DNA from: an uncultured bacterium
GTDB taxonomy: Bacteria; Myxococcota_A; UBA9042; PHBI01
NCBI GenBank assembly: GCA_938040325.1
Contig: CALHXW010000298.1
Location: 1 to 37,851 of the forward strand
DNA length: 37,851 nucleotides
Reading direction: 5' to 3'
In this document: one piece after another, positions 9,609 through 16,850 of the stretch
How the letters are laid out: each line of letters begins with the position of its first letter
Position numbering within the stretch: position 1 is the stretch's first letter
Notes under the pieces: generated by a model
Database searches by the model: none
Seen by the model: only the letters and a program-made list of their open reading frames with translations
What the model was told of the DNA's origin: nothing
Made by a program: the position numbers and the translations under genes

Positions 9609-9637
9609 CACCTGCGAATTTTTTTTCGCACCTGCGA
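9609..9637. promoter_or_regulatory. Direct repeat CACCTGCGA around an 8-T tract
   Basis: CACCTGCGA occurs at 9609-9617 and 9629-9637, exactly 20 bp (two helical turns) apart, with a run of eight T between. The second copy forms part of the palindrome TCGCA-CC-TGCGA (9626-9637). It lies upstream of the phosphodiesterase gene on the minus strand and may be a regulator site; a CGGACTT/AAGTCCG hairpin (9577-9603) also lies in that leader. Function is inference. Confidence 0.3.
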
Positions 9638-9644
9638 TCAAGAG

Positions 9645-9665
9645 GCGCTGGCTTTCGCCATGCGC
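9645..9665 (-). terminator. Hairpin with GAAA loop behind the haem lipoprotein gene
   Basis: On the minus strand this reads GCGC-A-TGGC, a GAAA tetraloop, then GCCA-GCGC: an 8-bp stem with one bulged A, beginning 5 nt after the stop codon at 9670. Only a short CTCTT follows, so intrinsic termination would be weak; a run of A on the minus strand lies further downstream. Confidence 0.45.
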
Positions 9666-9669
9666 AAGG

Positions 9670-10146
9670 CTACTTCGGTGAGAAGACCTGGTTGGTCCAC
9701 ATCGGCGCCGTGGGCCGTTGGATCACGATGAAGTCGTGCTTGGTCTCGGTGTGACAACCATTGCAGCCTGTGATCAGCCGGTCGTAGGCAGCCGTTGCTG
9801 CTGTGGAGTCGCGACCATCGATCGCGTTGCCCAGCTGCCCGAGGGCTGGCTTCATAAACCGCTCAAGTGACGCGCTGACGTCGACGCCGTCTTCCGTGAG
9901 ACGAGCCGCGAAGACCTCATCGTAGGTCTCGTGGAGTTCGTGGTCGTAGAAGTCAGCAAGCTCCCAGTTCTGGGCCTTTAGGGCGAAGTGCAGCTTGCCG
10001 GTGTGGACCTGCATTCGAAGCATGAGGACCGCCAGCTCGACGTCGTGCTCAGCGTTTCCTTGGCCACAGCCAGGAGCGGCCGTCAGCAGCGCCAGGAGCA
10101 CGGCCAGTCCAGTCCACCAAGATCGAGTCGAAGATGTTGTTGCCAC
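9670..10146 (-). CDS. Mono-haem c-type cytochrome-like lipoprotein
   Basis: A 158-aa predicted lipoprotein with a Ser/Thr-rich N-terminus, a Leu/Ala-rich hydrophobic core and lipobox-like APGC (Cys27). A single c-type haem motif, CNGCH, is at 128-132, close to the C-terminus. The region between is largely helical in character with paired HE/DH residues (DFYDHELHETYDEVF). Size, helical content and C-terminal CxxCH suggest a cytochrome c'-like four-helix bundle, but I see no closer family. It would sit in the periplasm attached to a membrane and could be an electron carrier or haem sensor. It lies 40 bp downstream of the antiporter gene on the same strand and may share its transcript. The haem motif is certain; the fold is inference. 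Confidence 0.8.
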   Translation of the reverse strand: MATTSSTRSWWTGLAVLLALLTAAPGCGQGNAEHDVELAVLMLRMQVHTGKLHFALKAQNWELADFYDHELHETYDEVFAARLTEDGVDVSASLERFMKPALGQLGNAIDGRDSTAATAAYDRLITGCNGCHTETKHDFIVIQRPTAPMWTNQVFSPK

Positions 10147-10186
10147 AGCGCAGCCTCTGCAAACCTTGCCGACATTAGAAGGAGGG

Positions 10187-11176
10187 TCAGCCGCCCGACG
10201 ACGAGAGGTCGAGTCCCCAGCGAACGGCGCCGATCACGAGCAGAATCATCCCTTCCCCTCGAGAGATTCGCCATCCGGACCGCATCACGACGAGGACAAT
10301 GGCGACCATGAGAATGAATGCGAGCATCGAGGACTGAGCGGTCGCGCCGATGGCGACTGGCTGCACGATTCCCGCGAGACCAAGCACGCCGAATAGGTTG
10401 AAGATATCGCTGCCGATCAGCGCGCCCACGCCTAGACCGAAGCGGCCTTTGAGCGCAGCCGCGAGACTCGTCGCGAGCTCTGGGGCAGACGTCCCGGCCG
10501 CCACCACCGTGACCCCGATCTCCCAGTCCGTCATGCCGTAGGCCCGCGCAACGACCGTCGCGCCGTCGACCAGGAACTTCGAGCCCCCGATCACCAGCCC
10601 GAGGCCAAAGAGCAGCATCATGACCTCAAAGCCCCAGTGCTTGAGCGGCTCGCCATCAACGGCCTCGACGATCACCGCTTCGCGGTTGCGCTGGCCGATC
10701 CAGATGAGCGTGACCAAGTAGATGATGAGGATGCTGAAGAAGACGATGCCGTCGAACCGGTCGAGGGTCAGGTCAAACCCGACCAACGCATAGAGCAGCA
10801 AGGTGCCGCCGAAGAGCACGATGCCATCGCGAAAGACCATCTCGCGCTGCGTCGGGAGCGCCGTCACGAGCGCGCAACCGCCTAGGATGAACCCTAGGTT
10901 GAAGATGTTTGAGCCGATGACGTTGCTGACAGAGATGTCGCCCTGGCCCTGAAACGCTGCGGTCAACGTGACCGCGAACTCGGGAGCCGAGGTCCCAAGC
11001 GCCACAACGGTCAGGCCAAGAACAAGCTCGGAGATGCCAAGCCGCTTGCCGAGTGCGCTGGCGCCATCCACGACCCAGCGGGCGCCGAAGGCCGTGAGCA
11101 AGACCGCACCGAACACGAGCAGACCGTTGGCCCAGATAGGCCAGCTGTTTAGGTCGATGCCGAGTAGCTCAGCCAA
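10187..11176 (-). CDS. Calcium/sodium antiporter, CaCA family (YrbG type)
   Basis: A 329-aa inner-membrane protein with about ten hydrophobic segments in two inverted halves. Each half carries the alpha-repeat signature that forms the ion site: GTSAPEFAVTL with GSNIFNLG in the first, and GTSAPELATSL with GSDIFNLF in the second. Both Glu residues needed for Ca2+ binding are present. The expected reaction is exchange of cytoplasmic Ca2+ for Na+ or H+. Length is normal for the family. The start ATG has no strong ribosome site, but the first helix begins properly after it (IWANGLLVFGAVLLTAFGA). The gene leads a possible minus-strand operon with the haem lipoprotein. A large Ca-binding protein at 0.1-5.2 kb gives a possible but unproven physiological context. 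Confidence 0.95.
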   Translation of the reverse strand: MAELLGIDLNSWPIWANGLLVFGAVLLTAFGARWVVDGASALGKRLGISELVLGLTVVALGTSAPEFAVTLTAAFQGQGDISVSNVIGSNIFNLGFILGGCALVTALPTQREMVFRDGIVLFGGTLLLYALVGFDLTLDRFDGIVFFSILIIYLVTLIWIGQRNREAVIVEAVDGEPLKHWGFEVMMLLFGLGLVIGGSKFLVDGATVVARAYGMTDWEIGVTVVAAGTSAPELATSLAAALKGRFGLGVGALIGSDIFNLFGVLGLAGIVQPVAIGATAQSSMLAFILMVAIVLVVMRSGWRISRGEGMILLVIGAVRWGLDLSSSGG

Positions 11177-11667
11177 TCTCGCCTCATCGTTACACGGGTT
11201 TGGCCGGTGCAGAGGTCCCTCTGCACGGCGCGCGGACTATAGACGCTACGTGCGCGCCCGACCAGCGCGCCTGTTGCACATTGGTGAATGTCGCTGAAGA
11301 TCGGGCGTTCGCCGGTCCCGAACGCCACGTAACCTGCCGAAACAATGGAACACCGAGTGGCGCAGACGCGTGACGCCTCTTGACGGCCGCTTGGGGCGAG
11401 AGCCGACAAGCTCGCCCGGGTCCGAGTGGATCACGGTGGGCGTTGGGATCGTGACGCCAACGCGAACAAGTTACGAACCTCCCCGCGCAAACCACGGAGC
11501 CTAAGCCGTGAGGCCCATGTTTTAAAGGGCCTCCGGTCGATTTCGGCTCAAGACAAAACGTGAACCTGTCGTTGAGACTGGTACAGCATCAGCAGACAGA
11601 CGCCACAGTCAGCCAGCCAGAGCGACCGGTCCGCCGGTACGCGCCAAGTCAACGTGAAGGACTCACC
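11177..11667. promoter_or_regulatory. Divergent noncoding region with several hairpins
   Basis: This 491-bp stretch separates the antiporter (minus) from the CAP lipoprotein (plus). No convincing gene is seen. It contains four GC-rich inverted repeats: GTGCAGAG/CTCTGCAC (11207-11226, loop GTCC), GGCGTTCG/CGAACGCC (11304-11326), GGGCGAG/CTCGCCC (11394-11417), and GAGGCCC/GGGCCTC (11510-11533, A/T-rich loop). The first lies about 30 nt upstream of the antiporter start and would be in its leader RNA. I could match none to a known riboswitch. A frame open from 11560 joins the downstream lipoprotein, but its coding start is better placed at 11668. Confidence 0.5.
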
Positions 11668-12963
11668 ATGCGATCGGTACGCCTCGACCAGCCACGCCTC
11701 AATCACGCCAAGCCAGCCACCCGCTTTTTCCTGGTACGCTCGGCAGTTATCACCGCAACGGCGATGCTGGCGATGACGAGTGGTTGCGACCAGCTGTCTG
11801 CAGAGAGCAGCGGCGGAGGCTCCACCGCTCAGGGCCTGTGGGGGGTCTGGAACCTTGATGGGCCGACCGTCGACGACTCGCTGAAGGTTGTTCAGGCGAC
11901 GACGGCGACCGCAATCAAGGATGTGAATGACGCGCGGGCGGAGCTTGGGCTAGAGCCGGTTGAGCTCGATGGCGATCTGATTGGCGCAGCCCGCGCCCAT
12001 GCGGACTTCATTGAGCTGCATGACGCGTACTACTCCGAGCATCTCGTGAGCCCGCACGTGCAGGTGAAGTCCCTGTCCGGCTACCTCGGTGAGACCGCGA
12101 CCGAGCGCGTCAAGAGAAGCGGGTTCGCTGGCCTACCGGCCGGCGAGGTCATCGGCTACCAGGGCACACCCGCCGCAACGGTCTCCGCCTTCATGCACTC
12201 GCTCTACCACCGGCTTCCGCTCATCAGCGACTCGGTCGACTGCATCGGGATCGGCGAGTCGGTCGACGGACTCGAGCGCACCCACGTCATCGAGATGGGC
12301 CAGTCCAAGCCGGAGCTCGGCACCGACACCCGCATCGCGTACCCAGGCCCCGGCGCGCTGGTGGACCCAAGCTGGGCGGGCCGTGAGTCACCGCAGCCGG
12401 TGTTGGAAGGAAAGGCTGGGGACATGTACCCCTCGGGGCCGGTGATCACGCTGTCGACGAGCCGCGGCGCGCTCACGAACATCACCGCTAGCGTCAGCGA
12501 CAGCAACAGCCTCTACGCCGCCGTCACGATTCTCACGTCTGCCAACGACCGCTACCTGGCGCCCGGGCAGGTCGCCGTCATTCCCAACCGCCCATTGCTC
12601 CACGACATGGAGTACCGGGTCACCATCCGCGGCAAGCAGGCCGGTGTCGACTTCACCGAGCAGTGGACGTTCCAGACCGAGACCGAGCAGTGCGACATCA
12701 ACGACGTCGGCGCGTGCGGCGCCGGACGAGGCTGCTACCCCTTCAACGGCCAGTACCTCTGCAAGTGGGAAGGCGCGGTCAAGGCGGGCGGCACGTGCGC
12801 GGCAACGAACCACTGTGCACCTGGTCTTGCCTGCCGCAACGACACCTGCTCCGACATCTGTGACCTCGACGGTGCCGCTCCAGAGCTGCCGAGCTGTGCG
12901 ACCCTCTGCGCCAACGGCGCGAGCCGCCAGAGCAACGCATTCGCCTACGCCGTCTGCAAATAG
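11668..12963 (+). CDS. CAP (SCP/PR-1)-domain lipoprotein with Cys-rich C-terminus
   Basis: A 431-aa predicted lipoprotein. The N-terminus is long and Arg-rich, followed by a hydrophobic core and lipobox TSGC. The CAP domain spans about 76-210: a helix with NDARAELGLEPVELDGDL, then AARAHADFIELHD, the family's early His-containing helix. A small Ig-like region with P...LL.DMEYRVTI and FTEQWTFQTE (about 245-345) matches the beta-sandwich often paired with CAP domains in bacteria. The tail (about 350-431) has about a dozen Cys in the pattern C....GC....GQYLCKW...GGTC.....CAPGLAC. CAP proteins are secreted; known activities include lipid binding, but the role here is unknown. I start at ATG 11668, preceded by GAAGG at 7 nt; the frame is open from 11560. 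An intrinsic terminator follows 9 bp after the stop. Confidence 0.85.
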   Translation: MRSVRLDQPRLNHAKPATRFFLVRSAVITATAMLAMTSGCDQLSAESSGGGSTAQGLWGVWNLDGPTVDDSLKVVQATTATAIKDVNDARAELGLEPVELDGDLIGAARAHADFIELHDAYYSEHLVSPHVQVKSLSGYLGETATERVKRSGFAGLPAGEVIGYQGTPAATVSAFMHSLYHRLPLISDSVDCIGIGESVDGLERTHVIEMGQSKPELGTDTRIAYPGPGALVDPSWAGRESPQPVLEGKAGDMYPSGPVITLSTSRGALTNITASVSDSNSLYAAVTILTSANDRYLAPGQVAVIPNRPLLHDMEYRVTIRGKQAGVDFTEQWTFQTETEQCDINDVGACGAGRGCYPFNGQYLCKWEGAVKAGGTCAATNHCAPGLACRNDTCSDICDLDGAAPELPSCATLCANGASRQSNAFAYAVCK

Positions 12964-12972
12964 CCAACGAGA

Positions 12973-13003
12973 GCGGCCCGCGTTGGACGGGGGCCGCCTT
13001 TTT
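12973..13003 (+). terminator. Intrinsic terminator after CAP lipoprotein
   Basis: GCGGCCC (12973-12979) pairs perfectly with GGGCCGC (12991-12997) around an 11-nt loop and is followed by CTTTTT (12998-13003). It starts 9 bp after the stop codon, the textbook layout of a rho-independent terminator, so the next gene (start 13054) probably has its own promoter. Confidence 0.85.
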
Positions 13004-13053
13004 GTTGCAACAATTGCAGAGCTTTCGGCAGCCAACGGCACTATCCTCCGGGC

Positions 13054-15315
13054 ATGGTGAACTACAGCGAGCAGGAGCGCGGTGAGCGCAGCGACTACGA
13101 TCGCTACCTAGCAGGCATGGACGCGTCGATGCGCCAGAAGGTCGCGCTCACGGCAGCGCACTTGCTCTGCACCGGCGACCTCGCTGACATGGGGATGGGC
13201 AGCGGCGCCGGCAGCTTCGCCCTCGCCTCACTCTATCCAGAGCTCGACGTCGTTGGTGTCGACGTCAACCCAGCGATGGTCGCCATCGCCGCCGACAAGT
13301 ACCAGCTTCCAAACCTGCGCTTCATCGACGGCGACATTGCCCAGCCCTGCCTCGAGACGGGAGCTTACGAGGCCGTCTTGAACTCCTCGGTGCTCCACCA
13401 CGTCACGTCATTTGGCGGCTACTCTTATGCTGCCGCGAAGCGTGCCCTGGCGGTTCAGCTGGAAGCCATCGCGCCAGGGGGCGTCCTGGTCGTGCGAGAC
13501 TTCGTGGCGCCTGAACCGGGCCCGGTCTGGCTTGAGCTGCCGGCCGACGACCACCGCTCGCCGTCTGCGGAGGCCCTCAAAGGGGTCGACGATGACGTGG
13601 CGTGGCTTCTGTCGTGTTCGACCGCCGAGCTCTTTATCCGCTTTGCCTCCGAGTTCCGCTCGCTCGGCCCCACGCTAGGCTTCTCATGGAAGGAGCTCGA
13701 ACCGTGCGACGATGGCTGGCGGCGCTTCGCGTGCGACCACCGACATGCCGTCGAGTTCGTCTTGCGCAAAGATTACCGGCGCGACTGGGTTGCCGAGGTC
13801 CAAGAGGAATACACCTACTGGACGCAGCGCGAGTTCGAGGAGGTCTTCGCAGGCCTTGGGCTGCGCACGCTCGCGTCGACGCCGCTCCACAACCCGTGGA
13901 TCCTGGATAACCGCTTCGTCGGTCAGTTTCGACTCCGACAGCCCGATGGCGAGCTCCTGCCGTGGCCGGCCACCAACTTCGTCATCGTTGGGCAGCGTGT
14001 GCCGTCAGTCGCTGGCGGCACTGGCGTGAGGATGGTCGAGTCCGCAGTATGTGCGCCCCTGCAGTACCTCAAGCCCGCCCACTATCGGCGCACCAGCGAC
14101 GGCGTCGTGTTTGACCTGATCCGACGCCCTGGCCTGACGATCGACGTCGTGCCTCACTTCGAAAGCGACGGCGCGCTCTTCATTCTCGCGCGCCGCAGCT
14201 ACCCGCGACCGATCCTGGCCGCCAAGCCCCGAGGGTCGGCGACTCTCACCGGTGCAGCCCGCGTCGGCTATGCCAGCGAACCCCTCAACGTGCAGCGCGG
14301 CGACCGTCCGATCGGCGAGACCGTCGAGCGACTCCTCGCGCGCGTCGGGATTCGGCACGAGCGCATCCACTCGTTTTCGGACGGCGCGACCTATTACCCG
14401 TCGCCGGGAGGCCTCCAGGAAGAGGTCCGTTCGGTCTTCGTCGAGATCGCCAAGACCAGCGTGCTCGACCAGCCCAAGAACTACACGGGGTTCTCGAGCG
14501 CCGGCGTGGTGCGCGCGCTTGAGACACGGCAGCTGCTGCGTGCGGCGCAAGTCGGCGGCCTACCGGATGCGCGCCTCGAGCTTAACGTCTACGAGCTCCT
14601 TGCGCGGCACCATCGTGGCGTCGGCGCGTGGATCGGAGCAACGCTGCAGCTTCACGAGGTTCCGCTAGCGCCGAGCCTCGTGCAGAGCACCGAGCAGCTC
14701 AGCGCTCGGCCGCCGCGACGACGCTTTGAGCCAGCAACGGTGCAGTCCTCGAACGGGTTCATGGCGATTCATGCCGCCCGCTTCGACGAGCACGACCGCC
14801 ACGGAGCGGTCGTCGGCAGCAAAGAGCTCGAGTTCGTTGTCCCCTCAACGATGTCCACGAACACGATCTCGCTGCTGCCCCTGCTTCGGCACGACACGCA
14901 TGTCTACGTCGGCCTCGAAGATGATGATCTGCCGGCAGCCCAGTGCTTCGTTGGCAACAGCCAGCTGTTGACCGTGCCCGCCTGGCGACTTCCGCATGCG
15001 GTCACGACCTGGCGCGCCGCGGTCAGCTGGGCGCGCGAGCGACTCGCTGTTGAGCACGGTGTCCGCTGTCTCGATGTGACGCCTCTTGGAGGTCACTACC
15101 ACCCGTCTGCGGGCGCAACCCCCGAGGTCGTCTATCCTGCAGCTGCCGCAGTTACGCGAGTCGATGGATTGGTGTCAGGCGGAAACAGTGTGGTGCGTCC
15201 GTTGATTTGGACGCGGCTGGACAAACTGACGGGCGTGTCGAGCTTGATCCGGGATGGCCACCTGCGAGTCGCTGTATGGAGGGCCGCCCATATGCTCGAC
15301 CTATTGCAATCGTGA
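13054..15315 (+). CDS. SAM-dependent methyltransferase fused to two Nudix-like modules
   Basis: A 753-aa cytoplasmic fusion protein. Residues 1-300 are a class I methyltransferase: motif I LADMGMGSGAGSF (43-55), VVGVDVNPAMV with the acidic SAM-ribose residue, and YEAVLNSSVLHHV. From about 325 the protein changes. Region 1 (325-500) has a beta-strand hydrophobic pattern, then GETVERLLARVGI and YYPSPGGLQEEV, which resemble the Nudix helix (REL.EE.G) and the sPG...E segment of ADP-ribose-pyrophosphatase-like Nudix proteins. Region 2 (610-705) repeats the plan: WRLP, WARERLAVEHGV, then HYHPSAGATPEVV. The catalytic REUXEEXGU residues are not intact in either copy, so catalysis is doubtful; they may bind a nucleotide ligand. 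The substrate is unknown. It has its own promoter space after a terminator. The methyltransferase call is firm; the Nudix relationship is by-eye inference. Confidence 0.8.
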   Translation: MVNYSEQERGERSDYDRYLAGMDASMRQKVALTAAHLLCTGDLADMGMGSGAGSFALASLYPELDVVGVDVNPAMVAIAADKYQLPNLRFIDGDIAQPCLETGAYEAVLNSSVLHHVTSFGGYSYAAAKRALAVQLEAIAPGGVLVVRDFVAPEPGPVWLELPADDHRSPSAEALKGVDDDVAWLLSCSTAELFIRFASEFRSLGPTLGFSWKELEPCDDGWRRFACDHRHAVEFVLRKDYRRDWVAEVQEEYTYWTQREFEEVFAGLGLRTLASTPLHNPWILDNRFVGQFRLRQPDGELLPWPATNFVIVGQRVPSVAGGTGVRMVESAVCAPLQYLKPAHYRRTSDGVVFDLIRRPGLTIDVVPHFESDGALFILARRSYPRPILAAKPRGSATLTGAARVGYASEPLNVQRGDRPIGETVERLLARVGIRHERIHSFSDGATYYPSPGGLQEEVRSVFVEIAKTSVLDQPKNYTGFSSAGVVRALETRQLLRAAQVGGLPDARLELNVYELLARHHRGVGAWIGATLQLHEVPLAPSLVQSTEQLSARPPRRRFEPATVQSSNGFMAIHAARFDEHDRHGAVVGSKELEFVVPSTMSTNTISLLPLLRHDTHVYVGLEDDDLPAAQCFVGNSQLLTVPAWRLPHAVTTWRAAVSWARERLAVEHGVRCLDVTPLGGHYHPSAGATPEVVYPAAAAVTRVDGLVSGGNSVVRPLIWTRLDKLTGVSSLIRDGHLRVAVWRAAHMLDLLQS

Positions 15316-15400
15316 CACACTCGACCAAGGCGCTGACTCTGCACGCCAACTGCAAACCCTCGAACGCCCGAGTCCCGACCGCGCGGACAGAGGCTGAGGG

Positions 15401-16684
15401 ATGAGGACTCGACTCATCGGACCGGCACCGAAACCAGCGTCCTGTGCGGCTCCTGCTCGCGCGCTCTTGGCGCCAGGGCTCGTGGTCCTCTGGGGTCTTG
15501 CCGTCGCGGCGTTGGCTGGGTGTGACGACAAGAGCGCTGGCGAGCCGATGCCCAACCACGCCGAGCCAGCCACGGTCGAGCAACCCCTTGGTGAAGCCGC
15601 CACCAGCGACGCGACGCGCCGGGCGATCAGCCCCCGCGACGGCGACCTGCGCGAGGTCGTCAACAGGAAGCACCACTTCCGCGTGATGGCACCGACCTTC
15701 GGGACCAGCAAGACCGTCGACGTCGCGACCGAGTTCGGGCCGGCACCCACGACGACCTACCTCTACGCAGAGCCAACGGCGTCTGGCGCGCTGATGGTGT
15801 CGGTCGGCAAGTACCCAACACTGCCCGGCATTGATGCCAACATCGAGCGCGCGCTGGAGATGGGCCGTGACGGTGCTGTCGCCAAGTTCAACGGCACCCT
15901 CGACACGGATGTCCGCATCAACGTGCAAGGCTTCCCTGCGCGACGTTTCAGCTTTCAAGCTCACCACCCGACCCTTGGACCGATGAGCGGTGAGATGAAG
16001 GCGATCTTGGTCGGTGAAGGCGACCAGCTCCGCATCTACCAAGTCGGTGCGCTCTTCACCCGGGGCAACGTCCGCTTTGCGGCACGCGGCAAGGCCTTCG
16101 TCGAGAGCTTCGCATTCGACAAGGAGGCGGTGACGAAAGCCGTCGCAGCGGACCATGCGAGGGCCAAAGCCGCAGCCGTCAAGCCTACGGTCGACGGGCT
16201 GCCGGCAGGTTGGACGCGCTACGAGAGCGCATCGGACCGCTTCAGCGTCGGCGTGCCGAGCAAGCCTGTGCTCGAAGAACAGGACGTGGCGACCGAGTTT
16301 GGCGTGATGAAGTCACGCTTCTACATGGTGGCACCGCCAGGCGCGCCGGGTGCGGCGATGGTGGGCTTCATGGTCTTGCCGATACCAAAGAACGCAGACT
16401 TCGATGTGGACAGAGCCCTCGAAGGCGGCCGCGATCGTGCACTCAAGTCACTCAACGGCACACTCGTGACCGACAAGAGGACGACGATCGATGGTTTTCC
16501 GGCGCGGATCTTCACGTTCAAAGGGCACGCGGCAAAGCCGGCAATCCAGGTGCTTGGCGAGGCCCGCATCATCTTGCGTGGCGAGCGCGAAGCCGTCATG
16601 GCCGCGGTCCTCTACCAGGCGGAGCGCGCCGACTGGCTAGCGACAATGCGTCCCTTCCTGACCACGCTGAAGCTCGCGAAATAG
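15401..16684 (+). CDS. Lipoprotein with tandemly duplicated domain
   Basis: A 427-aa predicted lipoprotein: hydrophobic segment near residues 25-42 and lipobox LAGC. After a short linker it has two copies of one domain of about 155 aa (about 75-235 and 262-425). Shared landmarks in order are F-V-P near the start, DVATEFG, a variable strand, ANIERALEMGRDGAV versus VDRALEGGRDRAL, NGTLDTD versus NGTLVTD, and GFPARRFSF versus GFPARIFTF, ending in a hydrophobic helix with F.ESF or L.TLKL. I do not recognise the family; the short repeated strands suggest a periplasmic alpha/beta fold. ATG 15401 is preceded by GAGG at about 7 nt. No gene partner is obvious; the RND gene starts 166 bp later after its own leader. 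Confidence 0.8.
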   Translation: MRTRLIGPAPKPASCAAPARALLAPGLVVLWGLAVAALAGCDDKSAGEPMPNHAEPATVEQPLGEAATSDATRRAISPRDGDLREVVNRKHHFRVMAPTFGTSKTVDVATEFGPAPTTTYLYAEPTASGALMVSVGKYPTLPGIDANIERALEMGRDGAVAKFNGTLDTDVRINVQGFPARRFSFQAHHPTLGPMSGEMKAILVGEGDQLRIYQVGALFTRGNVRFAARGKAFVESFAFDKEAVTKAVAADHARAKAAAVKPTVDGLPAGWTRYESASDRFSVGVPSKPVLEEQDVATEFGVMKSRFYMVAPPGAPGAAMVGFMVLPIPKNADFDVDRALEGGRDRALKSLNGTLVTDKRTTIDGFPARIFTFKGHAAKPAIQVLGEARIILRGEREAVMAAVLYQAERADWLATMRPFLTTLKLAK

Positions 16685-16850
16685 CGGGACAATGGCTCGC
16701 CAATAGAGCGCGCGCCGACGCGCCGTGAACGGCAGAACCTGTTCACAATGGCTATCGGCTGATGGCGAAAACTGACAACCGGCAAATTCGGTTGCCCGAC
16801 GCCGAACACGCGGGTAGCGTCGCGCCGACTCAGGTCAGGGCGAGGCGAAC

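Noticed and set aside
11207-11533. Riboswitch or small RNA upstream of the antiporter
   Set aside because: Several hairpins are present but none fits a known metal or other riboswitch consensus that I can recognise; left as a structured noncoding region.
16776-16796. Alternative hairpins CAACCG/CGGTTG and GGCAA/TTGCC in the RND leader as an attenuator
   Set aside because: Stems are only 5-6 bp, no terminator-like T tract follows, and no leader peptide is evident.
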